Shown piece after piece: positions 1 through 14,168 of a stretch of DNA of 64,000 nucleotides. The translations under genes and the position numbers were made by a program. Under the pieces are notes generated by a model. The model saw only the letters and a list, made by a program, of their open reading frames with translations, ran no database searches and was not told the DNA's origin. Origin of the DNA: Oryza sativa Japonica Group. Lineage: Eukaryota; Streptophyta; Magnoliopsida; Poales; Poaceae. Within the stretch, counting starts at the first letter, position 1. Each line of letters starts with the position of its first letter. Location of the stretch: assembly GCF_034140825.1 (NCBI RefSeq), contig NC_089037.1, forward strand, positions 31,577,001 through 31,641,000, in the 5' to 3' direction.

Positions 1-372
1 TCATTGGGTTAATAGTTCAGCAAGTGATTTGCAGGTAAAGACTCTGCTCTGGTAGCAGCAGGATGTGGAAGCAAAGAATTTCTGAATTTGTATTACAGAT
101 TCAGCTCAAATTGAAGTATACTGAACAAACCCATCTGTTTGAATCGATTGATCATCTGACCAAGAAAGCATCTATTTAAAATTTGAGGATCCGATCAAGA
201 AAGCATCTACTACTACTTGACCATCTGATCATCAAGATCGAACAAACAACCAATACAATAAAAATACTAATAATAATAATGACAGCATTAAGACTCAGAT
301 TTAATTTAATTGTCCTCACACCAAACTTTACCTAAGCATCATTAATCAAGCTACCATCTATCACTGCATCAC
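1..372 (-). other. Intron 1 (part) of the FLZ gene
   Basis: This AT-rich stretch lies directly 3' of FLZ exon 1 on the minus strand, after a plausible GT donor at 372-371. No zinc-finger coding sequence is visible on the minus strand here, so the second exon should lie beyond position 1, outside the window. Confidence 0.55.
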
Positions 373-1247
373 AAGCTCAAGAAGCCTCTCGCTTCACGCG
401 CCGGCGCCGGCAAATTGATCGGCCGCGGCGAGCTCTCGCCGGCGAGCGCTACGGCGGTGGTGGCGCCGCCGCCGCCCTCCACGACGCGGTCGCCGTAGAT
501 GTGCACCGTCCTCGGGTTCGGCCCGCGGGAGATGACGCAGGTGTAGTCCTCCGATGACGGCTCCATCTGCATCTCCGCCGGTGACTCCGCCGCCGCCGCC
601 GCCGCCTCGCCGCCGGCGACGCGAAGCGGCAGCCACGAGCTCTTGTTCTTGACGCCGAACTCGACGCGGCGATCGAGGGAGCACGACCTGAGCAGGGGAT
701 GCTGCTGCTGCGGTTGCGCCTGCAGCTTGACCGCCCGCGACGCGGCGGCGAGGACGCTCTGTCTGTGGCCGTCGTCGTCGTCGCCGGTGCAGTCGAGCGC
801 GTCGGCGAGGCCGTGCGTGCCGGCGCCCCAGTCGCACCACGGCCGGCGCTTGCTTCCGCCGGCGTCCGGGCTGGGCGCGAAGGCCGCCGCCGCGTCGATC
901 ACGGACGTCGGGCTCATCGAGTACGGCGTCTCGGGCTCCGAACCGCCGCCGCCGCCGCCGCCGCCGCCGTTCTTGGCGTGGCTGCCGGAAGGCAGCGAGG
1001 CACAGTGCAGCAGCCTCGGAGACCCCAACAACGCACACGCCGCGGTGGCGCTCTTGCCGCCGGCGCCGCCGCCGCCGCCGTCGCACGAAACCGTCGTCGA
1101 GCTCGCGTGCTGGCCGGAGAGGTGGCTCTGCTGCACGCCGCCGCCGCCGCTGTTCATCGATCTGGACCTCCTCCTCAGGATCATCTCCTGGACCTTCGAT
1201 CTCAGGAACATCTCAAGAACCGAAACCAACTCAAACAATTCTCTCAA
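373..1247 (-). CDS. FCS-like zinc finger (FLZ, DUF581) protein, exon 1 only
   Basis: FLZ proteins are plant adaptors whose C-terminal FLZ zinc finger binds SnRK1 kinase subunits. Seen here: an N-terminal basic stretch (MILRRRSRS), a Ser/Pro block (PETPYSMSPTSVID), a Cys-Ser-Leu segment (LLRSCSLDRRVEFGVK) and, near the end, EDYTCVISRGPNPRTVHIYGD, which is the typical segment just before the finger in this family. The exon ends in FLS followed by a GT donor, where the finger (FLxxCxxC) would begin. The finger itself is therefore in an exon outside the window. The first in-frame ATG is at 1247, but an internal ATG at 1184 (MILRRRSRS) resembles usual family starts better. Poly-Gly and poly-Ala runs come from CCG-type trinucleotide repeats. 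The family is recognised with good confidence; start and 3' end are uncertain. Confidence 0.8.
943..969. repeat. (CCG)9 microsatellite
   Basis: Nine perfect CCG units inside FLZ exon 1 encode a poly-Gly tract. It is probably length-variable. Confidence 0.9.
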
Positions 1248-2980
<1,733 letters not shown>

Positions 2981-3170
2981 CACTACAAGATCAGCCGCCG
3001 AAAACCGCTATAGAACAATTATCGGTTACTAGTAAAAGATTTTTGCTATTTGGGCTCAACATCATCACTAACTCTGTGGCACTACAAGATAACCCACCGA
3101 AAAAAACTGTTACTACAAAAGATCGGTCGCTAATTATAGCTATTCCCTGTGTAGCCTTGTTGACTCCATC
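2981..3170 (+). mobile_element. CACTA (En/Spm) terminal sequences, two in tandem
   Basis: The ten bases CACTACAAGA, the hallmark end of plant CACTA transposons, occur at 2981-2990 and again at 3080-3089, same orientation and both preceded by TGG. Each is followed by a related subterminal stretch (CCGCCGAAAA / CCACCGAAAA, then a run like GGTTACTA / TGTTACTA). No opposite end (TCTTGTAGTG) was noticed nearby. These look like stranded ends of one or two degraded CACTA copies. Confidence 0.55.
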
Positions 3171-3189
3171 GCAGCTGGTCCTCTGACAA

Positions 3190-3966
3190 GCAAACGACGA
3201 GTCGATATTGTTGCTGCACGAAGAAATTTTACATTGACGTTAACATTGTTCTCTACAAGCCGATAATCGGATCAAAACCATGTGCCAAAGCCACCATCCG
3301 TCGACCTCGAGCGGCTACCTAGGCTTATTGACCAAACACATTTTCTCTGTCTCAATATGTAGAACTAAAGGTATATTCATATTCGTAGTCTTAGCATTGA
3401 TCTAATTCTATTCTAAATTGTTACATATTGAAACGAATGAAGTAATAAAATTTTAATGTTAATGTAACGGTTAAATTAGATTTTTTTTAATAAATACTTA
3501 GGCTTAATTAGATTTGTTTGGGCTAAAAAAAATTACGAGTTCCATCGCGGCTTGCGGCAAATGGCAACCGCGTCAATCGTCATTCCCTTCTCGCCTCGCC
3601 CGTTGGGGTGTCCCCTTGGCAAGTTGGCTTGCCAATTATTGGAGCTCAGACTTGAGACATCGATTTGATAATTCAAGATTAGATTAGTAATTTGATACTA
3701 TGTGTACAGATTTGGGGGGTTTGATTTATACTTTTAAAAGAGAGGGGGTGTATCAATTTAGTATAGTGACAAGTGACAAGTGAGTGATTGGTGCAGAAAG
3801 GGATTGGCACACGATTTTAATCCCAGGAGCTACCTGATAGTACCCTCCTTACTTTTATAGTGCTAGGAGTACCATTTTCTTAGATAGGAGTAGATGTTTG
3901 CTGATAGAGAGTAATAGGTGGGCTCCATGTCTAAACAAGATGTTAATTAAGCAGCAGTAATATTTA
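3190..3966. other. Intergenic, no feature recognised
   Basis: AT-rich DNA without a supported gene. Both strands show only short chance reading frames. Confidence 0.4.
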
Positions 3967-4201
3967 CTCCCTCCGTATTTTAATGTATGACGCCGTTGAC
4001 TTTTTAATCAACGTTTGACCATTCGTCTTATTCAAAAAATTTATGTAATTATCATTTATTTTATTGTGACTTGATTTATTATCAAATATTCTTTAAGTAT
4101 AATATAAGTATTTTTATATTTGCATAAAAAATTTGAATAAGACGAATGGTCAAACATTGTTCGAAAAATCAACGGTGTCATACATTAAAATATGGAGGGA
4201 G
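3967..4201. mobile_element. Stowaway-type MITE
   Basis: It begins CTCCCTCCGTATTTTAATGT and ends with the inverted complement (ACATTAAAATATGGAGGGAG), flanked by TA on both sides (3965-3966 and 4202-4203). Internal arms are also complementary (CGTTTGACCATTCGTCTTATTC against GAATAAGACGAATGGTCAAAC-type sequence), so the whole element can fold into a hairpin. Tc1/mariner-derived Stowaway elements have exactly these ends and TA targets. Confidence 0.9.
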
Positions 4202-4706
4202 TAATGTACTAGCAAATCACCCACGCATGAGATCACCGTATTATCCCAATCTATATCCATTTCTCCGGTGCAGCAATTTTCCTACCCAGAAGCAAGAAAG
4301 TGATTGCTACTTCAATACGTGTTGCAATCTCATGACAGTGGTCAAGAAGTAGACATTTACTCTAGAATTGCCCTTATGACTACCATATGAGCCCTGTGAT
4401 TAACGGCAGTTTAATTTCAGTAAAACCAATTGGTTACTCTGACCTTAGGCCAGTGACAGTAGACAGTAGTTTTCTGTCATTATTTTTGACTGAACAAGTA
4501 GACGCCGCCGGGCATAATCTTGTGGGCGACATGGTGGGCTCATCATGGCGCCATTGCACGATGGAAGGGTGAGAGCAAGGCAGGTGTAAAGAACTTGTTT
4601 CTCCTTTGGTACTTGGTCCAAAGAATGAGAAAAGTAGTAAATCAATAAGTTAACAATGGCATCATCATCACACTCACACATGATTCTCTTTTTCTCGTAT
4701 ACAGTA
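4202..4706. other. Intergenic between two MITEs
   Basis: No gene or element recognised. Short reading frames on both strands have no family resemblance. Confidence 0.35.
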
Positions 4707-4942
4707 CTCCCACCATATTTTTAATGTATAACGCCGTTGATTTTTTGATAAATGTTTGACATTTCGTCTTATTCAAAAAATTTATACAATTATAATTTAT
4801 TTTTTTGTGACTTGATTTATCATCAAATATTCTTTAAACATGACATAAATATTTTTATATTTGCATAAAAATTTTGAATAAGACGAGTGGTCAAACGTTG
4901 GTTATAAAGTCAACAGCGTCATATATTAAAATACGGAGGTAG
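4707..4942. mobile_element. Stowaway-type MITE, second copy
   Basis: Same family and orientation as the copy at 3967-4201, with more diverged ends (CTCCCACCATATTTTTAATG ... CATATATTAAAATACGGAGGTAG) and flanking TA at 4705-4706 and 4943-4944. The internal arms AATGTTTGACATTTCGTCTT and its partner are conserved. Confidence 0.85.
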
Positions 4943-7289
4943 TATAATTCTAAGAAATGGTTAACCCTGAAGTTCTTTTTTTCTCTCTCTTTTGGATACA
5001 AGTCACAACGCTTGTAAATGAGGGGTTCTAAACTTGCTCCATTTTTCCTTGGAGGACAACACAAATGCAGTCTTTTATTGACAACGGGCAAAGGGTGAAA
5101 GGGAGGGGCACCAAACCTGACCCTCCTGGTGATGCAACTCTAGACTCCAGACTGTTGAGTTTTGCAATTTGCAAATACTCTTTGCACATGCAGCAACAGT
5201 GCTAGTGATTGGACAGGCCCTAATTTGCTTGATTTTTTTTTTAAAAAAAAGGACAAGGTGATGATGAAGAAAGCAACTGGGCAAATCCTAATTAGTTAAA
5301 ATAAACTGGGCCATGTCCCAAAGCATGCCGTTTTCTGACATTCTGTGAGCAGCAAAATACAGTTGCAGTGACAGAAAGGTATACTTTCACTTAGGTCAGG
5401 TGAAATGGACGCCTTGCTGATGCATGCTTATTGTCTCCCTTTCGCCTTCAGTGAGAAGCATCAGCTTAATGTGGATGAAAAGAAGCAAAGCTTAGCACTG
5501 TTAGTCACAGTAAAATAAAATTCAGGTTGCATCATGCAATGAAGCTTCATCCAGAGCTTTCAGGTAAAGAGACCAAGAAAAGCTTCTCACTGCATGCCAA
5601 GGCTGCTTGCTAGCCATTGTTGCAGTGGCGGCCATTAATTGCAAAGTCGCTGGACTGTCAAAACGTTAAGATCATATCGATTTTGGCTTCTTATTATCTT
5701 AATTGCTCTTGTTACTGTTCAGTTGGTAGATAGGAGTACTTGTTTTAGTATGTTCATGGAACAACTGAGGATGCAGACCGCACAAACTAGTAATTTGATG
5801 AACAGCATGCAAGACCGTCCGATCAGTATCCGACGCCCTGGATTTCTTCCAGTTCAGATACTCTAGTGACAAAGGATTCCACTTGCTATCACCTAGTAGT
5901 ATTTAGTATTTCTTCTTGTCCTCATTGAAAACATTTAGTATTAAATTATATTGGATAGGTGATTAGGTCAAGAACTTGAAGTGGTTTGTGCCGCTGGAAC
6001 TAGAAGACATACAAGATCTTCATACCTTCATGGGAATCGTTATCAATGAGGCTGACTTAGGTTTGTTTGTGCCATTAGTTTCATGGTTAGAAAAACCAAT
6101 TAGAAGGAAGAAAACAAGGGCACTGACTTATGAGAGGTACTCCAGCTTCTCTACTAGTAGCACCATGAGACTATGAGAGATCAATGATAATATTGTTTAA
6201 ACCTTTGAAAAATGAATCAGTGAGTTCCCAGTTTTAATAGAAGTTGCATCTGGAGGAGAGGGAAAAAAAAGGCAGCAAAGCAGACATCATGTTGTTGACC
6301 ATGGGAATTAACTTTCTTACAGAGAACTCTTATCCTCCTGATCAACCGTGTTCATCTTTGCATCTCTGCTCAATGGATAAGGTTTTTTTGGTCAGAATAA
6401 ATTCCTAGACTTTGTTTAGCCATCCTCACCAGGATTGGGAATAAATTCTAACTCCCTATCATTACCCTTCCTCATCAATGAACTAACAAGCAGTAATGCA
6501 GAAAGAAGAGAAAGCAAGCAACACCTGTACCTGTTTTTGGAACCTGGGAAAAGAATTTCATCCAAATCCAGCTCAAATTGCATTGTTTTTCTGTGAAATT
6601 CCACTGGCAGATCAGATGCAGGCGACAAACCAGTGATCGCAGATGCTGCAAATATTCCTCCTGCCAGAGAAAAACATTTACATGTGAGGTAGTAGCTGCT
6701 CGTTTCCAGCTCTGCAAAAACCATCGGGCACGTCACATACTCACGTTCAAATCAGTATACATGGAAAGCTTTTGCAACGCAAAGAAACAGAAAGCTTGTC
6801 CTTACCGTCGTCATATCGTAGATCATGTCATATACTGTACACCACGATTCAGAGAAAGAGACAACACAGCCGGAATCCTCATGCTCTTTAGTGATTGATC
6901 TTTACGTCTCAGCCATCAGTTGCGATCACGACAAAAAAAGTGATCAGCGTGCAGTTAAATCAGCAGCAATTTGATGCATTGCAAAAATGATATTATAGCG
7001 TGCAATTATCATTGGATAGCAGCATGGTTAATATAGGGTAAGTAACATTTCAAATCACAGATAACAGCTGCTACAGGTAGAGCAGACAACAAGAACTGCG
7101 GGCATTTCGACTGAAACAACAGGCATCAGAATTCAGAAGCCGTTATGCTGTGGCCTATGGATAATGAGAAAAGTGTTTGCTAGTAGATTTAATCTTACAG
7201 TTGTGAATGTCAAAATGCCTTTTGTTTTCCAAGCCTCTAATGGTACAATGAGAAACAAAGAACTGGTTTTGCTGAGGCTGTAGGCCGAT
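4943..7289. other. Intergenic, no gene supported
   Basis: The interval holds several short open frames on both strands without recognisable domains. One minus-strand stretch around 6530-6680 reads as ordinary-looking protein (GLSPASDLPVEFH...) but has no supported start, end or partner exon. The part near 7200-7289 is probably the 3' UTR of the WD40 gene. Confidence 0.35.
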
Positions 7290-10200
7290 CTACTTCTTGA
7301 TCTTCTTATCGTTTCTGCCCCTTTTCCTCTGCTCTCTCCTTTCCTCCGAGTAGTGCTTCTTTACCAGCATCTTGTGCATTGATACTTTCAGTGCAGCTAG
7401 AACTGAAGCTAACACCTCTTCTTGCTTTGCAATGTCAAGACTTCCTTGCAGCGCCAGAAGGAGCTTCTCACCATGTGGCACCTCACTGTCTTCCAAGACT
7501 GTAGGAACATGATCACATCCGGCTAGCGGATCCTTTTTGAAGTGTGGGATGATTTTCAAACGGGTACATAACTGGGAAGTAGCCTGATTAGGCATATTCG
7601 ATGCGCCCATGACGGTCCATAGAAGATCTGCTGAGAAGCTGGAAGACAGGCTAGTAGGAATATAGCACTTTTCCGTTGTAACCACCTGGTAGTGCAGGGG
7701 AGGAATTATTAGTTTTTCCAGCAATATACAAAAAAAGAAAAAAAAAGGTACTACTATTGAACAGCTGAGCCAACAAGATATCTTGCTAGTCACCAATAAC
7801 CAAGATTTAACAATACTTTTCCAGATAAATCTTAACTAGCCCCATCACAACTGGCAACAAGAAACCTAGAGCTCGCACGAACATTTCTCTCAAGCCAAAG
7901 CCTAGCAAGTCACAAGCATTGGTACCAATCTTTGTAAAGATCATTTCAAGAAATAAGGCTATCAACAGTACTAAATAGTAATGATGCGCTAAATCTTGTT
8001 GTAAAACAAAATCCTGGTCAAGTGGTCATGCTATTAATCCCAAACCAGTTGCCTTGAAAAGATACATTTTCAAAGAGACATACCTTTAGAAAAGATAACT
8101 TCTTTGCAATAAGGTCACATGCTAAAAGCATTACTCCATTTAAACTGCATCAAACAGATAAAAAAGAACCCCATTTTACCAAGCAAATCATATTACTTTT
8201 GGAGAAGCGTAACCACACAAGTTTACCTCTGAATGGCTACAGCAACCAACAAACCATCATTAGTCGGGCATATATCTGCAACAGATAGATTGTTGTCTTC
8301 AGTTTCATTTGGCTCTAAGAGTTCTCCCACCTGTGAATTGTTTTAAGAGCAAGTTAGCTAGTACAAAATAACACAAACAATTATAACTGGAATAAACAAC
8401 CTATTGACTTTTTTTTTTAGAAAACTCAAATAAACATTTTCCAGATGTTACCTTGTCTCGGACTTGACATGTATCAAGGAGGCAGCCGTTTATGTAGTCC
8501 CATAGACGAACCTAAATAAATGAATGAAAAACATCACGAGGAGCATTGGAAAAGCTTGCTGGGAACACGTTAGCATTCCAAAATGATTTTGTACCCACAG
8601 TAGAATCACCGCCTCCAGACAAAAGAAAGCTCGGACCTTCTGAAAGGCATGTGAAGGCAATGCACGATACAAAGCTGCATTATTATCCACAGGAAATATA
8701 AAATGCATTAACTAATACGTTGCAACATTTAGCTCTAAAATTTCACTGGGTTTAATAGATAATAATGCAAATTCCTAGAGATACAGAAAGAATGTAGACA
8801 CTGTGTAAAATAAAAAAGTACGAAGGCACAGGATACTGAGCATACTCTGTATGTCCTAGGCAAAAACTTTGAATCTCATGAGCCCCTCTTAAAGGCTTTT
8901 TCGGGAGTGATGTAATCTACAAAACAAATTTCACCAAAGAAGAAAAAAAAAGAGAATTATGATCCACACAAATGCAGAAAGTACAGCAAAGTATAATGGT
9001 TTCATACTCGGATTTTAAAGTCCCGGTCAGCTGTAGCAATGAATCGTCCATCCGGTGAGAATTTCTGCATTCCAATACATAATATAAGTGTGCAGGGATC
9101 GGAAATTTGAAGCATAATGTGTTACTTTGATATTTTCAGCAGGACATACAAATAACTATGGCTAATATAAAATATCAAAATTTGTCATACCATGCTAGTA
9201 ATAATACTGCAGTAGTGACCAAAAATTGACACAGGTTTATTATCAGTTGGCTCCTGCTCTCCACCACTTTCCCCCATGGTAACTAACCAAATAACACCAA
9301 ATTTATCTGCAAAAGTTACATATGTGCCATCATTGCTAATAGCAACTGCACTGACCCTCTTTTCAGAAGTTCTGCAAAAGTAAAGACATTGCAAAAGAAA
9401 TCAAACTCATGCATGAAGGACTTAATACATTACCAACCACAAAAATGAAGTTTTTAACATAACTAACAATACTCCAAGCTGCTAAGTGTGTCAGCCAACA
9501 ATTATGTGTGGATTCTCATAAACACGTAGATAAGTAGCAGAAGAATAGTTGTAGATTGACTCACTGAATACATGATAAATAAAATGGTACACTAATTTGG
9601 TTAATCCATTATGCTTTCACAATAAAACAAACAGGGTGACTTACATGGTCCGAATGCAGCACCATGAATCAGTCTTCCAGACCTTAACAAGCTTGTCATC
9701 ACCAGCGGATGCGAACAGAGCACCGTTTGCACTAAACGAGATAGCTCTTATAGCATCCGAATGAGAACCACCGCCAGAATTGTCTGACAATGAAACTGCA
9801 CTGCTGGCCCTGGATCCAAAAATACACATTTATTCGCACATTTCAATATTCACCAAGTGAAATGAAGGAAAAAATAAGGCATACATCCATTTAGACATTT
9901 TCACTGGGCAGTACAAAACTAAGCATCTGAGCTGAAAATTTTATCAGCAGTGAAATTTTACACGAATAAATATCAACAGAAGCTTCATCCTTCTATATGC
10001 TATGCACTTAGACTACAGTACAATACGACAGACCAATTTAGGCTCAGGTAAAAAAACGCATCACGTCCCAATCTCCATCAAAATCAAACTACTTAACTAT
10101 AAGAGTAAATTGAGATCCGACAATAGGCAGGAAGGCGAGCCACGAGCGAAGAGAGGCGTTCCTTACTTGAGATCGAACACGCGGAGCTCGGGCCCGACGG

Positions 10201-10303
10201 CGACGGCGACGGAGCGGCCGAGCGGGTGGGCGGCGACGAGAGCCGGCGCGAACTCCGCCGCGCCGCCGCTCACCTCGGCCTCCTCGACCGCGGCGTCCTC
10301 CAT
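7290..10303 (-). CDS. tRNA (guanine-N7-)-methyltransferase non-catalytic WD40 subunit (TRM82/WDR4)
   Basis: The protein is the WD40 partner of the TRM8/METTL1 catalytic subunit that makes m7G46 in tRNA, in the nucleus. Ten exons join in frame: 10303-10167, 9809-9645, 9371-9191, 9064-9008, 8916-8846, 8674-8599, 8511-8452, 8330-8227, 8144-8084 and 7685-7290, for about 435 residues, normal for the family. Seen: WD-type repeats such as IRAISFSANGALFASAGDDK-LVKVWK, VSAVAISNDGTYVTFADKFG, FSPDGRFIATADRDFKIRV, ITSLPKKP, FCLGHTDFVSCIAF, LLSGGGDSTVRLWDY, and a Lys/Arg-rich C terminus (KRGRNDKKIKK) that suits nuclear localisation. All junctions use GT-AG. The ATG at 10303 starts MEDAAVEEAEVSG. The gene faces away from the DUF1677 gene downstream at 13.8 kb. 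Confidence 0.9.
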
Positions 10304-13300
10304 TTGCGGCGAGCTTTTGCTTCGCGCGTGGGCTTTTGCTTTGCGGTGGGATTCGAATCGAGCGCGAGAACGCGAGATGGGAGGGAGGCGGGGAGGAGGG
10401 GGAGTTCGCGAGGATTAGGGTTTATGAGTGGCTCTCTCGTTGGGCCCACCGGTCAGTGTCTCGGTTGGAGATTTGGAGGCGGCTTTGAGATTGCAGCCCG
10501 GCCCATGAATACTTGGGCCTTTAGTTAAACTCGAGAAGTTTTCTTAGATCCACTCAAAACTCAATTAATAAATTGTTTCAACATCCAAAACCTCTGCTGT
10601 ATCTAGATGCCATATGTTGTTTTTTTTTTGTATTTACAATTTTGCCACTGGTTTTTTTAATTTTGTAAGGATGCCAATCGAACAACAGTTCTAATTGCAT
10701 TTTTTAATTATCTGGTGGCAATCCTACAATATATAGATTTAACCCAGTGGCAAATTTGTAATTAGTTGTTCTTTTTTTTTTAGAGAGAGTTCCTTTTTTC
10801 ATCGTTTGCTTGTTGATTTATAATTCACAACCGAAACTTAAATTTTTAAGCCTAATTTTAAATCATTTTATACTATTATTGAGTTTTCCTTTTCAGCCTT
10901 GGATTTTAAAGGCTACAAATGTAATGGTTCTACTCTCAAATCATTTATCGTTGCTCGTTTTTTTTTTGTCACAGCTTATCAGCTGAACCCAACCAATGTG
11001 ACACCCTTTTTTCAAGAAAAGGAAAAAAACAGTATATTACTATATTGTCTAGAGAAGATAGCAACAGAAAATTTCAATATTTTTCTCATTCTTTTATTTT
11101 CTGCAAAAACACCAGGACCACCAGTGATCGAAACTCTCTCTTATGTTCTTTGGGATTTGCATCTCCTGCAGCTATCTATGATCATCCAGCAATCAGCCAT
11201 TCACCAGATTTTTGCACCATTCGGCACCAAAGATTCATTCCCTGCCGACAGGCGACAGGAGCCCTGAAGCCTGAACTAAAATTGGCCGCGCAACCACACA
11301 TTTCTGCAGGGAAGACGATTGATCGATCCTCTCTTGCTCTGATCACACAAGACAATGCAGCTGTCCCGACAACGTTGTCCTTGAATCGTCGCCAACCAAA
11401 AGAAAATCTCTTCAACCCAACAGCGATTTGCTCGAATCTCATTAACCGCGTGAAAAAGAATATATATCTTCAGGGATCGATGGAAATGAAAACTTTGACC
11501 ATTTTCGTTTTAACAATGTTTTGTAATTCTTTGAAAAATACACCATATTATCGAACTATGATAACCTAACTAGACTTTTTTTTTGTTCAACCAAATATGA
11601 TAAATCTAAAAATTGTTAATGGTTGAAGTTGAAACAACCCTGGTCAGAGGTGACAGTTGACAAAGTAAATAGGAGCCGAGGGAGTATCGTTATCTTCTCT
11701 CTAAAATGGATTCCGATTAATCAGAATTTTAATACTGGACACATCATACCAGGGATGCAGCCTCTGTCCTGTCCGTGTGATCCGGCGTCTTACCGAAATC
11801 TAGCATATATTTACTGAAATCTTATCAACCGCGTAGGAGAAAAGTCTTCAGATATCGATGGAAATGTTCTTATGTTCAGATATCACTCTCCTCAAACCAC
11901 ATCTTAGATTACAGAAACACTTGCAGTTAGCATCATCATCTTATCATTATCACTAACGGATGCCAATTAATTCGAATTTTAATCTTAGACAGATCGTGCG
12001 GATGCAAATTCCTGTCCTGTCCGTGTGATTGGTCCATGCATTGCAAAATCTTTCCCAGGACTGTACGAGATGATAAGGGAGAAGACATCAGGGAGACACG
12101 GAGGAGCAGGAGGCAGACATGGGCAAGGCGTTCATGGCCATGTCAATCTTCAGGTGCCTTCTGGACCGAGAATTCGAAGAATGAACGTCCTATCTCACCC
12201 CGTCTTCGTCGTCGTTCGTCGTCGCATACTACTACATACTGTCATACTGACATGCAGCGAATCCATCAGATAAGCCCGTAAAAACATCGTCTCGCCATCA
12301 GATGTCGCTGCAGTGCCGCGAGCACCCTGACAGCCATACTACACATGAACTGACATAAGATTCATCAGCTTGGGCCACATTCTGAATTTCCTGATCTCTG
12401 AACATGTTTCTGACAGCACATTCCTCTGACGAACGTGCAGCTGCTAGAATTGTCATCGCCGGCTGTCACTCCGTCAGAACTTGTCACCGGATGATGCAGA
12501 TGCCTGGAGATCGTTTAGCCGGTTGATTGATTGGATAATGCTCGAGTCGCTTCGTTCATTTTAGCCACCATTAGTACTGTATTAGCACCGGTGGCTAGTC
12601 ATGGTGTATAGTGATAAGACTGATGGTTACAGCTTCAGCAATCAGCATACGTATGCAGACATGGCATGTTTATGGCACTGTACGATTATACCGTGTTGAC
12701 GTGAACCGTAGTAGAGACTTTGTAAGCCGCGAGTACGTGGTAGGGTCCATGGATCATCACGACAGCCATGCCATGGAGAGGGAGTATTCTGTTCGGTTTT
12801 CAGCTGAGCATTATCATCAGATTCATTTTTTTTTTGTTTTTGATAGAGGATTATAGTCAGAAATTGGTTGGTTAATTTGTTTTTATAATTTAATTGTACA
12901 TGGATGTCTATTAATTAAATGTACACGACTTGGTGGATTTTCTAGATTCCATTACCCCACTTGCTCTCTTTGACAAAAATAGCAAAGAAATAGTACAATG
13001 GTGCTCAGCCTAGTACAGATATGTACATAGAACTTGCTCTTTCCCTGTAAAATAGGGCAGAGATTCAGTAAATTCTCCGCGGAAGTTTTGACTTGGAAAT
13101 CAAATTAGCGCGAAATCTTTGACATGGTGTCAGCCATGTGCCTAAAACAATCATATACATGGAACTAAAGAGAGATTCAGAATCAATCAATCAGAGTATG
13201 AAATCGTGAAGCAGTAAACAAACCTGCACAACTGAAGACTCTGCACTCTAAACTATGTCAAAAATGCTCTTTCTCCCCGCTGTTCTTTTCCCTTGTCATC

Positions 13301-13757
13301 AGGGCAAAAAAAAAAAAAAACAATAACCAAGCAGTGTACTACTACTAGTCCATGACCATGTTGAGCAGTAGATGGCCTAGATAGCAGTAGCATGCATCTG
13401 ATCATCTGATGGGTACTATCCATGTGCCAAAAAGCAAAATCTCTCCTTTTTTTTTCTTCTCCATAAAAAAACAATCTGTACATTTCATTGCCGGTCGCCG
13501 CGACAGCGAAAGGTGCCATATCAAAACAATATAAAGGAAACCAACGCATTGCACACGACCAACAAACACCAAGAAAATCAATCAGCTAAGCAACACAAGG
13601 AAAGAAGAAGAAATAGCTCAAAGCTAGAGAGCACCTACTGCTGCTGCTGCTGCCGCTACGACCTAGTAATATAATTCAGAAATTCAGAGGCAAGAACACT
13701 TGTCATCTCTGATCAAAGAAGGGAGATAAACTTGTTCAGATACTAGTTGTTGCAAGC
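10304..13757. other. Intergenic: TRM82 promoter to DUF1677 5' UTR
   Basis: Near 10304-10450 lies the GC-rich TRM82 leader/promoter. The rest is AT-rich with homopolymer T runs. The words GGAATTCCGATTAATCAGAATTTTAAT at about 11700 and a diverged copy at about 11955 (together with CCTGTCCTGTCCGTGTGAT at 11765 and 12010) show an old direct duplication of roughly 250 bp spacing. No gene is supported. Confidence 0.4.
13530..13537 (+). promoter_or_regulatory. Probable TATA box of the DUF1677 gene
   Basis: TATAAAGG lies about 220 bases upstream of the ATG at 13758. The sequence that follows from about 13560 (CA-rich, purine-rich) is typical of a rice 5' UTR. Transcript ends would be needed to confirm it. 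Confidence 0.4.
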
Positions 13758-14168
13758 ATGGAGGAGGAGATGGTGGCGGTGGTGATGAGCTGCGAGTGCT
13801 GCGGGCTGGAGGAGGAGTGCACGGGGGAGTACGTGGGCGGCGTGAGGGCGTACTTCGGGGGGAGGTGGCTGTGCGGGCTGTGCTCGGAGGCGGTGAAGTA
13901 CGAGGCCGGGAAGAGCTCGCCGCGGGCGCCCGTCGACGTGGAGGAGGCCGTGCGCGCGCACATGGCCTTCTGCCGCATGCTCAAGCGCGGCGGCCCCGCC
14001 GAGCGCGTCGCCGAGGGCATGTGCCAGATGCTGCGCACCGCCTCCTGGAAGCAGCGGCGGCGCGCCTCCGGATCCTCCTCGTCGTCGTCGTCGCCGTCGC
14101 CGCGAGCCGCGCCCGAGCGCCACCACCACCACCGCGCGCCGTCGACGCTCTCGGTCCAGCTCATCTGA
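13758..14168 (+). CDS. DUF1677 family protein
   Basis: A single-exon 136-residue protein. Residues 11-50 carry the family's cysteine signature: CECCGLEEECT, GEYVGGVRAYFGGRW, LCGLCSEAVKYE, with paired CxC/CC and CxxC motifs that look metal-binding. A conserved helical stretch follows (VEEAVRAHMAFCRMLKRG, VAEGMCQMLR). The C-terminal third is Ser/Arg/His-rich low complexity. The function of this plant-only family is not established, though members are often stress- or senescence-responsive. The start at 13758 (MEEEMVAVVMSCECCGL) is the first ATG and matches usual family spacing. GC content and C/G-ending codons are typical of intronless grass genes. Confidence 0.85.
   Translation: MEEEMVAVVMSCECCGLEEECTGEYVGGVRAYFGGRWLCGLCSEAVKYEAGKSSPRAPVDVEEAVRAHMAFCRMLKRGGPAERVAEGMCQMLRTASWKQRRRASGSSSSSSSPSPRAAPERHHHHRAPSTLSVQLI

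Noticed and set aside
6416-6898. Overlapping minus and plus frames near 6.5 kb
   Set aside because: No domain, no start context and no partner exon. Kept as intergenic.
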